From: Ancylobacter oerskovii
Lineage (GTDB): Bacteria > Pseudomonadota > Alphaproteobacteria > Rhizobiales > Xanthobacteraceae
DNA: 64,000 nt
Reading direction: 5' to 3'
Assembly (NCBI RefSeq): GCF_018390555.1
Contig: NZ_JAHBGB010000044.1
Coordinates: 89,424-153,423, forward strand
A program made the translations under genes and the position numbers. The notes beneath the pieces were generated by a model. It did no database searches, was not told the DNA's origin, and saw only the letters and a program-made list of their open reading frames with translations. Shown here piece by piece: positions 50,195-61,006 of the stretch (the first letter of the stretch is position 1; every line of letters begins with the position of its first letter).

Positions 50195-50967
50195 GCGTCG
50201 ACTCCCATATAGAAGGCTTTCACGCGCTCGGGGTCGATATTGGCGCCGCCATCCTCGTGGACGATGCGGCCGAGGCGCATGATGTAGACGTGGTCGGAGA
50301 GGCGGATGGCCTCGACGGCGTTCTGCTCGACCAGCAGCACGGTGGTGCCGAGCTTGCGGATCTCCAGCACGGTGTCGAGGATCAGGTCGATCATCTGCGG
50401 GGCGAGGCCCATGGTGGGCTCGTCCATGATCAGCAATTGCGGGCGCGACATCAGCCCGCGGGCGATGGCGAGCATCTGCTGCTCGCCGCCGGACAGCGTG
50501 CCCGCCGCCTGGTGCATCCGCTTGCCGAGAATGGGGAACAGCGCGGTGAGCCGCTCGATGTCGCCGGCGATCTCGATGGCGTCGCCGCGCGAATAGGCGC
50601 CGAGCACCAGGTTCTCCCGCACGCTCATGCCGGCGAAAACCCTACGCCGTTCAGGCACATGGGCGATGCCGCGCCCGACGCGCAGCTCCGGCGCCAGCCC
50701 GGTGATGTCCTCGCCGGCGAACTCGACCTTGCCGGCCGCCAGCGGCAGTAGCCCCGAGAGGGCCATCAGCGTGGTGGTCTTGCCGGCGCCGTTGGAGCCT
50801 ACCAGCGAGACGATGCGGCCCGGCTCCACGGCGAGGTCGACCCCGTCGACGGCGCGGATCCGGCCATAGGCGACCGACAGGCCGGAGACCTTCAGCAGCG
50901 GCTCGACCGGCCGCTCGGCGTGTAGCGTGGGGTGGACGATGGGGCCAGTTTGCGTCATCGGGCTCAC
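50191..50967 (-). CDS. livF: ABC importer ATPase, LivF type
   Basis: 258 aa. Walker A GSNGAGKTT, signature LSGGEQQ, Walker B LLIMDEPTMGL, H-loop VLLVEQN, and HVPERRRVF typical of LivF. Powers the HAAT-type importer with LivG and the fused permease. Overlaps livG (4 bp) and the ureohydrolase gene (4 bp). Confidence 0.92.
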   Translation of the reverse strand: MSPMTQTGPIVHPTLHAERPVEPLLKVSGLSVAYGRIRAVDGVDLAVEPGRIVSLVGSNGAGKTTTLMALSGLLPLAAGKVEFAGEDITGLAPELRVGRGIAHVPERRRVFAGMSVRENLVLGAYSRGDAIEIAGDIERLTALFPILGKRMHQAAGTLSGGEQQMLAIARGLMSRPQLLIMDEPTMGLAPQMIDLILDTVLEIRKLGTTVLLVEQNAVEAIRLSDHVYIMRLGRIVHEDGGANIDPERVKAFYMGVDA

Positions 50968-51731
50968 CTCGTCCGGCCGAGATAGGCGGCCTGCACCGCC
51001 GGATCGGACAGCACCTTCTCCGGCGCGCCATCGGCGAGCCGTTTTCCGTATTCCAGCACCGTCAGGTGATCGCAGAGGCTGCGGACGATCTGCATGTCGT
51101 GCTCGATCAGCAGCACGGCGATGCCCTGCGCCCGTACCTGCCGGACCAGATCGGCGATCTCCTGCTTCTCCAGCGCGTTCATGCCGGCGAGCGGCTCGTC
51201 GAGCAGCAGCAGCTTGGGCGAGGACATCAGCGCGCGGGCGATCTCCACCCGGCGCTGGTGGCCATAGGAGAGGGTGGTGGCGACGCGGTCGACCACCTCG
51301 CGCCCCAGCCCGACGAAGGTGAGCAGCTCATGGGCGCGGGCGATCATCGCCCGCTCGGCGGCGCGCGCGGCGCGGCCGCCGAAAATCAGCGCCGGCGCCG
51401 AAGAGGAAAACCGCTGATGCGCGCCCACCAGCACGCTCTCCAGCACCGTCATGGCGCCGAACAGGCGGATGTTCTGGAAGGTGCGGGCGAGGCCGCGCCG
51501 GGCGAAGCCGTTGACGTTCAACCCGCCGATTTCCTCGCCGTCGAAGACGAGGCGCCCGGCGGTCGGGCGGATGAAGCCGGTGAGCACGTTCAGCACCGTG
51601 GTCTTGCCGGCGCCGTTCGGGCCGATGAGGCCGTGGATGGCGCCGCGCGCGACCGCCATGTCGAGGCCGCCGACCGCCTCCAGCCCGCCGAAGCGGACGA
51701 CCACCTGCCGGGCTTCGAGGAGAGCCGTCAT
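50964..51731 (-). CDS. livG: ABC importer ATPase, LivG type
   Basis: 255 aa from the ATG at 51731. Walker A GPNGAGKTT, the LivG marker ARTFQNIRLF, LSYGHQRRVEIARAL signature, LLLLDEPLAGMN, IEHDM. Overlaps the permease stop and the livF start, so the transporter genes are tightly coupled. Confidence 0.92.
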   Translation of the reverse strand: MTALLEARQVVVRFGGLEAVGGLDMAVARGAIHGLIGPNGAGKTTVLNVLTGFIRPTAGRLVFDGEEIGGLNVNGFARRGLARTFQNIRLFGAMTVLESVLVGAHQRFSSSAPALIFGGRAARAAERAMIARAHELLTFVGLGREVVDRVATTLSYGHQRRVEIARALMSSPKLLLLDEPLAGMNALEKQEIADLVRQVRAQGIAVLLIEHDMQIVRSLCDHLTVLEYGKRLADGAPEKVLSDPAVQAAYLGRTR

Positions 51732-53755
51732 GCTGCCTCCTTCGCCCGCGCGCCGGGCATGGTGAGGCCGACGCGGGCGCTGGCGGCGAGGCCCTGCGGG
51801 CGGAACACCATCAGCACGATGAGCACCACGCCGAGCAGCGCGAAGCGGGTCTCGGGATAGGCCTGCACGAAGGGCAGGTCGAGGGCGAGCTGCAGGAACG
51901 CGATCCAGATCAGCGCGCCGACGAACGGCCCGATGAAGGTGCCGAGCCCGCCCAGCACCACCAGCATCAGCAGGAGGATGTTCTCGAACAGGCTGAAGTT
52001 CAGCGGGCTGATATATTGCTGCGAGTGGGCGTAGAACACGCCGACGAAGCCACCGACGAAGCCGCTCGCGGCATAGGCATAGAGCTTGTAGCGGGCGGTG
52101 GGCACGCCCATCGCCTCGGCCGCCTCCTCGTCCTCGCGGATCGCCACCCAGGCACGGCCGACATAGGAGCGCACCAGCCGGGCGACCGCGAACACCACGA
52201 CGACCGCGAGCGCGAGGGCGAAGAAGAACTGCGCGCGTGGCGAGCCGAGCGAGATGCCGAACAGGTTGGGCGCCGGGATGCCGCGAATGCCCATCGGGCC
52301 GTTGGTCAGGTCCATCCAGTTGATGGCGACCACGCGGACGATCTCGCCGAAGCCCAGCGTCATGATGGCGAGGTAGTCGCCGCGCAGCTTCAGCGTCGGC
52401 GTGCCCAAGAGCACCGCGAAGCCGGCGGCCAGCAGGCCGGCGAGCGGCAGGTTGAGATAGAGCAGCCACCACACCTCCTGCGGGGCGATGCCGTAGCCGT
52501 CCTTCAGCACCAGCACGAACAGGATCGAGGTGAGGTAGGAGCCGACCGCCCAGAAGGCGACGAAGCCGAGATCGAGCAGCCCGGCGAAGCCGACGATGAC
52601 GTTGAGCCCGCTCGCCAGCATGCCGTAGATCACCACCATGGTGAGGATGCGCAGCCAGTAGTCGGACGGCACCATGAGCCCGACGACGACCGCGACCGCC
52701 AGCAGGCCGAACGCCGCCGGGGTGCCGGCGGCCGCGCCGCGGGTCAGCAGCGCATCGAAACGGGCGAAGACGGCCTGCAGCCAGCCGACGCCAGCCGACG
52801 AGGCGCCGCCGAGCAGGCTGCCGCGTCCGGCGGAATTGAGCTCCGGCCGGCCGAGCAGGCCCTGCGGGCGCAGATAGAGCAGGCCGACCAGCAGCACGAA
52901 GCTGATGGCGTCCTTCCAGGCGGTGCCGTTCGGCAGGTAGCCGGCGCCCAGCGCCTCGACGAGGCCGAGGATCAGCCCGCCCAGCGCCGCGCCGGGCACC
53001 GAGCCGATGCCGCCGAGCACGGCGGCGGTGAGCGCTTTCAGCCCGGGCAGGAAGCCCATGCTGGAATGGGCGAAGCCGTAGGTCTGCGCATAGAGCAGGC
53101 CGGCCAGCGCCGCGAAGCCGGAGCCGATGGCGAAGGCGGCCGCCACCACCCGGTTGACGGGGATGCCGACCAGCATCGCCGCCGTCTGGTCCTCGGCGCT
53201 GGCGCGCATGGCGCGGCCGAGCGAGGAGCGGGCGATGAACAGCGACAGGCCGAGCATGGCGACGATGGCCGTGGCCATCACCACCAGGTCCATCACCGAT
53301 AGATAGATGGAATCGAACAGCACCACCGGCTCGAGGGTGGCGAGGTAGAATTGCGGGAAGCGCAGCTCTTCGGCGCCCCAGATGGTCTGGGCGAGGCTCT
53401 GCAGCACCACCGACACGGCGATGGAGGTGATGAGCGGGGCAAGGCGCGGGGCGTTGCGCAGCGGCCGGTAGGCGATGCGGTCGACGACGACGCCGATGAT
53501 CCCGGTGACGACGATGGCGCCGAGCGCGGCGATGGGCAGCGGGAAGCCGGGCATCGGCACCACCGTGCCGAGCAGCCGCACCTCCGGCAGCATCAGCGAG
53601 GTGGTGAGGAAGGCGCCGAGCATGAACAATTCGCCGAAAGCGAAGTTCACCAGCCGCACCACGCCATAGACCAGCGTGAACGCCACCGCGGTGAGGGCGT
53701 AGATCGCCCCGAGCACCAGACCGTTCGCCAATAGCTGCCCGAAATAGTCCATCAT
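51728..53755 (-). CDS. livHM: Fused LivH-LivM branched-chain amino-acid-type permease
   Basis: 675 aa, about the sum of LivH and LivM. Residues 1-~295 are LivH-like (LVYGVVRLVNFAFGELFMLG start, LKALTAAVLGGIGSVPGA). A linker follows (~300-345, LNSAGRGSLLGGASSAGVG), then LivM (LASGLNVIVGFAGLLDLGFV; MTLGFGEIVR). No frameshift is needed; the fusion is one clean frame. Both halves make the heterodimer-like channel in the inner membrane. Confidence 0.9.
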   Translation of the reverse strand: MMDYFGQLLANGLVLGAIYALTAVAFTLVYGVVRLVNFAFGELFMLGAFLTTSLMLPEVRLLGTVVPMPGFPLPIAALGAIVVTGIIGVVVDRIAYRPLRNAPRLAPLITSIAVSVVLQSLAQTIWGAEELRFPQFYLATLEPVVLFDSIYLSVMDLVVMATAIVAMLGLSLFIARSSLGRAMRASAEDQTAAMLVGIPVNRVVAAAFAIGSGFAALAGLLYAQTYGFAHSSMGFLPGLKALTAAVLGGIGSVPGAALGGLILGLVEALGAGYLPNGTAWKDAISFVLLVGLLYLRPQGLLGRPELNSAGRGSLLGGASSAGVGWLQAVFARFDALLTRGAAAGTPAAFGLLAVAVVVGLMVPSDYWLRILTMVVIYGMLASGLNVIVGFAGLLDLGFVAFWAVGSYLTSILFVLVLKDGYGIAPQEVWWLLYLNLPLAGLLAAGFAVLLGTPTLKLRGDYLAIMTLGFGEIVRVVAINWMDLTNGPMGIRGIPAPNLFGISLGSPRAQFFFALALAVVVVFAVARLVRSYVGRAWVAIREDEEAAEAMGVPTARYKLYAYAASGFVGGFVGVFYAHSQQYISPLNFSLFENILLLMLVVLGGLGTFIGPFVGALIWIAFLQLALDLPFVQAYPETRFALLGVVLIVLMVFRPQGLAASARVGLTMPGARAKEAA

Positions 53756-53806
53756 GCCTCTTCGTGTGGTCCGGCGGGGGCGTCGATGATGAGGGGGCTT
53801 ACAGGA

Positions 53807-53940
53807 GAAGGCTCCTCACTTTTTTCCTCTCCCCGTCGGGGAGAGGTGGCCCGCGTAGCGGGTCGGTGAGGGGGGACGACACTGGGAAGCCAGGAAGGCC
53901 CCTCACCCCACCCCTCTCCCCGGCGGGGAGAGGGAGCATC
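53807..53940. repeat. Intergenic palindromic mosaic repeat (BIME/RIME-like)
   Basis: Two 21-bp near-identical palindromes (53826-53846 and 53913-53933; CCTCTCCCC, 3-nt centre, GGGGAGAGG) flank an inverted GGTGAGGGG/CCCCTCACC pair (53865 and 53900). The type is common between genes in Rhizobiales. It fills the 250-bp gap between the permease and binding-protein genes and may stabilise or attenuate the mRNA. Confidence 0.75.
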
Positions 53941-54007
53941 TCCTGCCTCCACCGTTGTCCGGGAGGCGGCGGTGGAGACCTCCGCCTGCCGCCCGGCCGT
54001 CACGTCC

Positions 54008-55129
54008 TCAGGGCTGCTTCGGCGCCAGGCCGAACTTGCCGTCCTTCACGGCGAGGAAATACAGCGCGCCGGCGCGGTCGCCGCTGGGGGCGAAGCTCGT
54101 CGGGCCGGTGACGCCGGGCACGTCCTTCAGCTTGCCGAAGGCGGCGTTGAGGCTCTCGCGCGTCACCGGGCCGTCCTTGGCGGCGAGATCGGCGGCGGCG
54201 CCGAGCGTCATGCCGGCATCGTAGCCCAGCGCCGCCCAGGCGCTCGGGTCCTCCTTGTAGGCGGCCTTGTAGGCCGAGAGGAACGCCTCCGTCGCCGGGG
54301 TGGCGACCGCCGGATCGAACATGCCGTAGACGATCATGCCCTCGACGGCATCGCGGCCGAGCTTCACCAGATCGACATTGAGCGCGCCGTCCGTCGACAG
54401 GATCTGCGCCTTGATGCCAAGCGCGCGGGCCTGCTCGGCGATCTTCGCCGCCTCGGTGTAGAAGCCGCCGATGAAGATCGCCTCCGGCCTGGCCGCGCGC
54501 ACCTTGGTGAGCAGGGTGCGGAAGTCCTTGGCGCCGAGAAGGTAGGATTCGCTGCCGACGACCTTGGCGCCGCCCTTCTCGGCCGCCTCGGAGAACGACT
54601 TGGCGATGCCGATGCCGTAATCGTCCTGCTGGTTGAGCACGTAGATCGACTTGAGCCCCAGCGTCCTGGCCGCATAGGCGCCGGCCATGGCGCCCTGCAC
54701 CGCATCGGTGAGCACGTTGCGGCGGAAATACGGGCTGACATTCGACAGCGCCGGGCTGGTGACCGCCGAGGCGAGCACCGGCAGCTTGCACTCGGTGAAC
54801 ACCGGCATGGCGGCCAGCGCGATGGAGGAGAAGGAATAGCCCATCACCACGTCGACATTCTTGTCGGAGCAGAAGCGCTGGGCGATCAGCACGCCCTCGC
54901 GCGCCTCGCCGCGGTCGTCCACCGCGTCGATCCTGTAGGTGGCGCCGCCCTTCTTGTTGAGCTCGGCCACCGCAAGGTCGAGGCCCTTGCGCATGTTGAG
55001 GCCGAAGGCGGCGAAGTCGCCGGACAGCGCGGCGGTGAAGCCGATGGTGATCTCCTCCGCCCGGGCATGGCCGGGCGAGGCCAGGAGGCCGATGCCGACA
55101 AGGGCAGCGGCGATGCGTTTGACCGTCAT
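54008..55129 (-). CDS. ABC importer substrate-binding protein, HAAT/LivJ type
   Basis: 373 aa with a signal peptide (MTVKRIAAALVGIGLLASPG, cleavage near ARAEE). Periplasmic binding fold I: ITIGFTAALSGDFAAFGLNM, a SYSFSSIALAAMPV-type hinge, YGIGIAKSFSEAAEKGGAKV. Captures the substrate that the cluster degrades. Being upstream of the repeat, it is likely made in excess over the permease. Confidence 0.88.
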   Translation of the reverse strand: MTVKRIAAALVGIGLLASPGHARAEEITIGFTAALSGDFAAFGLNMRKGLDLAVAELNKKGGATYRIDAVDDRGEAREGVLIAQRFCSDKNVDVVMGYSFSSIALAAMPVFTECKLPVLASAVTSPALSNVSPYFRRNVLTDAVQGAMAGAYAARTLGLKSIYVLNQQDDYGIGIAKSFSEAAEKGGAKVVGSESYLLGAKDFRTLLTKVRAARPEAIFIGGFYTEAAKIAEQARALGIKAQILSTDGALNVDLVKLGRDAVEGMIVYGMFDPAVATPATEAFLSAYKAAYKEDPSAWAALGYDAGMTLGAAADLAAKDGPVTRESLNAAFGKLKDVPGVTGPTSFAPSGDRAGALYFLAVKDGKFGLAPKQP

Positions 55130-55208
55130 GCGTGTTCTCCTCTGGGGGAAGATCGTGCGTTTGCCGCACGCTGCCTTGTTCTGGGTCGTGGGTCCGGCGG
55201 CCGGATGA

Positions 55209-55703
55209 TCAGTGAAGCTCGACCGTCATCCAGGTTTCGAAGCAATAGTCGTCGGCCAGCGACATCACGCCGATGGAGGCGCGCCCGCCGACGCCGATCT
55301 CGGGGCCGAACACCTGCTCGAACAGGTCCGACAAGCCGCTCGCCACCCGGTGCGGCTGGGTGAAGGACGGGTCGCAGGCAACGAAGTTGAGCGAGCGCAC
55401 CAGGCCCTTGACGCGGCCGAGGTCGCCGACCGCATCGAGGATGCAGCCGAGGCAGTTCAGCGCGGTGAGACGGGCGGCCTGGTAGCCTTCCTCCACGGTG
55501 AGGTCGCGGCCGAGGCGGCCGGGATACAGCACCTTGCCGGAGGCATCCACGCCGGCGGTCTGGCCGGAGAGGAAGAGCAGCCTGTCGCTCAGATAATGCG
55601 GCTTCATCTTGCCGTAGAGCTGGCCGTAATAATCCGTCCCGCCCCCGGCCGAAGGGATGACGAGACCGAGCTCCGCCACCCGCTGCATCGCCGACACGCT
55701 CAT
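55209..55703 (-). CDS. RidA family enamine/imine deaminase-like protein
   Basis: 164 aa from the ATG at 55703. RidA landmarks: LLFLSGQTAGVDASGKVLYP, LGDLGRVKGLVRSLNFVA, the conserved RASIGV (substrate Arg) and a C-terminal WMTVELH in place of the usual IEA ending. Such clusters use RidA-like proteins to hydrolyse reactive enamine or imine intermediates. First gene after the ~240-bp regulatory gap, 79 bp before the binding-protein gene. Confidence 0.82.
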   Translation of the reverse strand: MSVSAMQRVAELGLVIPSAGGGTDYYGQLYGKMKPHYLSDRLLFLSGQTAGVDASGKVLYPGRLGRDLTVEEGYQAARLTALNCLGCILDAVGDLGRVKGLVRSLNFVACDPSFTQPHRVASGLSDLFEQVFGPEIGVGGRASIGVMSLADDYCFETWMTVELH

Positions 55704-55945
55704 TGCTGCACCTCGTTCACGCCAACAGCTCGTGCGCTCGATCTCCCTTCGAATTCGTTGTTGCGTCAAATGTAAAATATACGATTGTCCATAAAGCAAA
55801 GTTATAGCCTCGGAAGCGCGCGCGGTTTCCGCGCGGCGCGGCCGGGGCGGCGGCAGGCCGATCGCGCGCCGTCGTGCGGAGGGTGGGCGAGCCGGCATGC
55901 GGATGCCCCAACTTTGGGCGTCGCCGGTGGCAACTGCGCGCGATG
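55704..55945. promoter_or_regulatory. Upstream region of the catabolic cluster
   Basis: Gene-free gap between lysR and ridA. It contains an AT-rich island (about 55764-55808), unlike its GC-rich surroundings, which is the likely promoter and LysR binding zone. No exact -35/-10 pair is convincing. Confidence 0.4.
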
Positions 55946-56842
55946 TCAGCGCGCGGGCAGCAGATCGGGCGCGATGGCGCGGCGGAAGCGGTCCATGAAG
56001 GCCACCGAGATGCGCGAGGGCGGGCGGGTGCTGGGGCGGAACATGCCGAAGCGATAGGGCAGAAAAGGGCGGAACGGGACGGCGACGAGCCCCGTGGTCT
56101 GGAAGAAGCGGGCGGTGGCGGGATCCACCAGCGTGGCGGCGCCGAGCTCGCGCACCAGCACGCAGGCGGAGCCGAAGAATTCCACTTCCGCCACCACGTT
56201 CCAGTGCGCCTGCGCCTCGAAGAACGCCTCGGCGGCGGCGATGTGGGTGATGTGCTCGGGAAACAGGGTGACGAAGGGCATGGAATCGAGCTGGGCCGGC
56301 CCGACCACCTTTTCCCCCGCCAGCGGATGGTCGGCGCGCATCACGCACATGCAGCCGACCTCGAACAGCTCCAGCGAGGCGACGTGGATGTCGATGGGCA
56401 GCTCGGCAAAGCCGACGTCGAAGGCGCCGATGGTGCCGAGGTCCCTCACCGCATAGGAGGGGCGGGTGATGAAGCGCGCGGTGGCGCCGGCATTCTCCTT
56501 CAGCACGTCGGCGATGATCGGCGGCAGCAGATAGGTGGCAAGGCCGGGCGGCGAGGCGATGAGCAGCGTCGCCGAGGACAAGCCCTTGAGGTTGCGCGAG
56601 ATCGCCAGCGTGCGGTCCATCGAATCGAGCGTGCGCACGATGGCGGCGAAGAAGGTCTCGGCCTCCGGCGTCGCCTCCAGCCGCCCATGGGCACGGTGGA
56701 ACAGCTGGAGGCCGATCTCGTCCTCCAGCCGGGCGATGAGGTTGCTGATCGCCGGCTGCGACTTGCGCAGCACCGCCGCCGCCGCGCTCATCGAGCCGTT
56801 CTCGTAGACGGCGCGGAAGGCTTCGAGATGCCGCGTATCCAT
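55946..56842 (-). CDS. LysR-type transcriptional regulator
   Basis: 298 aa. Winged HTH at residues 3-60 (HLEAFRAVYENGSMSAAAAV, then LRKSQPAISNLIARLEDEIG), linker helix, and a periplasmic-binding-like effector domain from ~90. The HTH style resembles the NocR/opine-catabolism branch. It lies upstream of and codirectional with the transport/catabolic genes, so it probably activates them in response to the substrate. Confidence 0.85.
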   Translation of the reverse strand: MDTRHLEAFRAVYENGSMSAAAAVLRKSQPAISNLIARLEDEIGLQLFHRAHGRLEATPEAETFFAAIVRTLDSMDRTLAISRNLKGLSSATLLIASPPGLATYLLPPIIADVLKENAGATARFITRPSYAVRDLGTIGAFDVGFAELPIDIHVASLELFEVGCMCVMRADHPLAGEKVVGPAQLDSMPFVTLFPEHITHIAAAEAFFEAQAHWNVVAEVEFFGSACVLVRELGAATLVDPATARFFQTTGLVAVPFRPFLPYRFGMFRPSTRPPSRISVAFMDRFRRAIAPDLLPAR

Positions 56843-56999
56843 TGGTCGTCTTACTCAAGCTGTTGCCGGCGGGAGCCTTCCGTCCGCTCGCCGGTGGCCG
56901 CGTTCGCCGGCGACTGTAGCAGAGCTCCGGCCGCAGGTGTCGCGCGGCGAAGGGCACGCGGCACGCCTGCCGTCGCCGCCGCGGGCGGGGGGCGCCGGC

Positions 57000-57005
57000 T
57001 TGACA
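57000..57005 (+). promoter_or_regulatory. Candidate -35 of the thiC promoter
   Basis: A consensus TTGACA lies 35 bp before the TPP riboswitch begins. The -10 at 17 bp (CAGGCT) is weak. Nothing else in the 56843-57035 gap looks like a gene. Confidence 0.35.
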
Positions 57006-57039
57006 GGGGCCTCGCCAGTGCGCAGGCTCGCCGCATTCA

Positions 57040-59080
<2,041 letters not shown>

Positions 59081-59123
59081 AGGCGCCGGCCGGTCGCCGG
59101 CAGGGCAAAGAGAGGCAGGACGT

Positions 59124-59155
59124 GACGCCGATGCATCGCGAGGGGCATCGGCGTC
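59124..59155. terminator. Hairpin after thiC
   Basis: A perfect 11-bp stem (GACGCCGATGC with GCATCGGCGTC, 10-nt loop), 43 bp past the thiC stop. No T-tract follows, so a Rho-independent stop is not certain. The remaining bases to 59303 hold no gene. Confidence 0.4.
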
Positions 59156-59303
59156 GCGGCGGCGGGCGGCGCGGCATGATGGGCCGGGCGTCGCACCGTT
59201 CGGCAAGGCCGGCACGCGGACTGATCGCCGCCACGGCTCCTGCCCGCCGTCCGAGAGGCTGCGATTGTCGGGGATGCGGGCAACGAACCCACCGGGAGGA
59301 GGG

Positions 59304-59348
59304 TGGTAGCGGAGGAGGGACTTGAACCCCCGACCCCAGGATTATGAT
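59304..59348 (-). tRNA. 3' fragment of tRNA-Met(CAU); attachment site of element 2
   Basis: On the minus strand the sequence gives an anticodon loop ATCATAA with CAU, the 3' half of the anticodon stem, variable loop, T-arm GGGGGTTCAAGTCCCTC, an acceptor 3' strand CTCCGCT, A73 and CCA. There is no 5' half: the D-arm and 5' acceptor are missing, and the base pairing just upstream fails. This is the displaced 3' end left when an element integrates into a tRNA; the intact gene should be at the far end. Confidence 0.8.
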
Positions 59349-59397
59349 GCCTGAGTGGATTACTGATCTATAACGAGTTTTTTGGATCGTGTCGCGT

Positions 59398-60645
59398 CTA
59401 TGTCGCGCTCGATCCGAGCAGTGCACTCTCGGCAGCAGCCAATTCGTCGGCGTCGTCCGCCCTCGGAAAGAGGTGGCCGTAGACGTCTGCCGTCATGGTG
59501 ATCGAGGCGTGCCCCATCCGCTCCTGCACGACCTTGAGGGGCAATCCGAGCCCGCCGTCACGTGGCCGATTGATCAGCCAGGACGCATGGAAGTGCCGGA
59601 GGGCATGTAGCCCGCCGTACTTCGCGGCCATGATCGGCTGACCGTCCTTGTCGGTTTCGCCACTAGGAACCGACACGCCGGCCTTGACCAGCGCCGGCTC
59701 GAGGCCGCGTCGAAGAATATTCTTGTGGTTCTCGACGTTCCCCGCACCATTGGGAAACACGAGGTAGAGCTCCGTCACCGGCTGGCCAGCGTCGTCGGTC
59801 CTGCCGGTCTGGCGACGAGGGCATGCAAGGCGCCACTCCTTCAGCGTATTGACCACGATCGGCGGGAGCGGGATGTCGCGCTCGCCAGCTTCGGACTTCG
59901 GCGCTCCGATCTGCCCGAACTCGTCCGCGCGCTGCCGCACGCGGACGACTCGCTTCTCAAGATCTACGTCCTGCCATCGCAAGCCGCGCAGTTCCGATGC
60001 CCGCATGCCGGTGAAGACGGCTGTGATCAGCAAGGGGCGCCACCGGCCCGCGACGGCGTTGAGCAGAGCCCGCACCTCAGCCGGCGTAGGGATATCCACG
60101 CCGACCACGAGCTTGCGCTTCTGGCGCGCCTCTACGCGACGCTTGCTGCCGCCCCGTTTGGCTCGCATGTCGCGAACGGGGTTTTTGGTGGCAAGGCCGC
60201 GTTCCTGAGCGTCGGCGATGATGGATCCAAGGCTGACAACGACCTTCTTGATCATCGCAGCGGAAGTGCCCTGCTCGCGTAGGTCATCTTCGAACTTGCG
60301 CACGAGGGGGACTGTCAGCTTGCTGACCAGCGTCTTGCCGAGCAGAGGGACGACGTACTTCGCCAAGTGGTTCTTGCGTTGCGCGATCGTCGAGCGCTCG
60401 AGGCCGTCCGCCTCGCCGGTGGCGATCCAGAATGCGCCGGCCTTCTCAACCGTGATGCTGGCGGAATCGGCGACGTGAGTGCCGGCACGAACTTCGACGC
60501 TCGCTGTCGCGGAGAAGGCGTCCGCCTCCTTCTTCTTGGCGAAGGTCTTCAGTCGGCGGGCGCCTGTCATGTCGACGTAATCGACAACCCAGGCGGTTTT
60601 TTCCTCGCCCTTGCCAGTTTTCCAAGTGCGCTTGCGGACGCTCAC
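59398..60645 (-). CDS. int: Tyrosine recombinase, element 2 integrase
   Basis: 415 aa. AP2-like N-terminal arm-binding region, SAM-like core-binding domain (~70-165) and catalytic domain with Arg215 (TGMRASEL), Lys250, His347-x-x-Arg350 (HALRHFHA), His379 (GHASI) and Tyr389 (VYGHLF): complete active site. Its 3' end is 50 bp from the tRNA fragment. The start overlaps the upstream regulator gene by 4 bp. Confidence 0.93.
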   Translation of the reverse strand: MSVRKRTWKTGKGEEKTAWVVDYVDMTGARRLKTFAKKKEADAFSATASVEVRAGTHVADSASITVEKAGAFWIATGEADGLERSTIAQRKNHLAKYVVPLLGKTLVSKLTVPLVRKFEDDLREQGTSAAMIKKVVVSLGSIIADAQERGLATKNPVRDMRAKRGGSKRRVEARQKRKLVVGVDIPTPAEVRALLNAVAGRWRPLLITAVFTGMRASELRGLRWQDVDLEKRVVRVRQRADEFGQIGAPKSEAGERDIPLPPIVVNTLKEWRLACPRRQTGRTDDAGQPVTELYLVFPNGAGNVENHKNILRRGLEPALVKAGVSVPSGETDKDGQPIMAAKYGGLHALRHFHASWLINRPRDGGLGLPLKVVQERMGHASITMTADVYGHLFPRADDADELAAAESALLGSSAT

Positions 60646-60971
60646 TCCGGCACCTTTGAGCCAAGGATCCGCAAGGCGGTCATCACGCTCACCACTACGT
60701 CACTGTTCTCTCCTGCTGGGCCGGCGAGTTGGCTGGCCAAAATCTTGAAGTTTTCGCGTAAAACGGTGGACTTCGCCCGTTCTGCGCTCAACGCGTCCCG
60801 CAGGAGAAGCATGTCTGCAGGCAAACCGCTTATTGAGGAAGAGAAGCTTCCCTCCAGCCGCGCAACGATCTCGGCATTTACTGATCGATTGTTCTGTCGA
60901 GCAGCTGCGGTGATTCGATCCTTCATACCTTCGGTGAGGCGTAACTTCAGCTGCGGGTCTTCTCTTCCCAT
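60642..60971 (-). CDS. Arc/MetJ-type ribbon-helix-helix regulator
   Basis: 109 aa from the ATG at 60971. N-terminal RHH: QLKLRLTEGMKDRITAAARQ, then NNRSVNAEIVARLE, typical of Arc-like phage repressors; helical C-terminus. Cotranscribed with int and divergent from the gene at 61075, with three matching palindromes between, so it probably represses both directions. Confidence 0.78.
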   Translation of the reverse strand: MGREDPQLKLRLTEGMKDRITAAARQNNRSVNAEIVARLEGSFSSSISGLPADMLLLRDALSAERAKSTVLRENFKILASQLAGPAGENSDVVVSVMTALRILGSKVPE

Positions 60972-61006
60972 GCGGGGTCCCCGTGTCACGAAAGCACAAT
61001 CATAGG

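Noticed and set aside
53807-53940. CRISPR-like array
   Set aside because: Only two palindromic units in mosaic with an inverted pair; no regular spacers and no cas genes.
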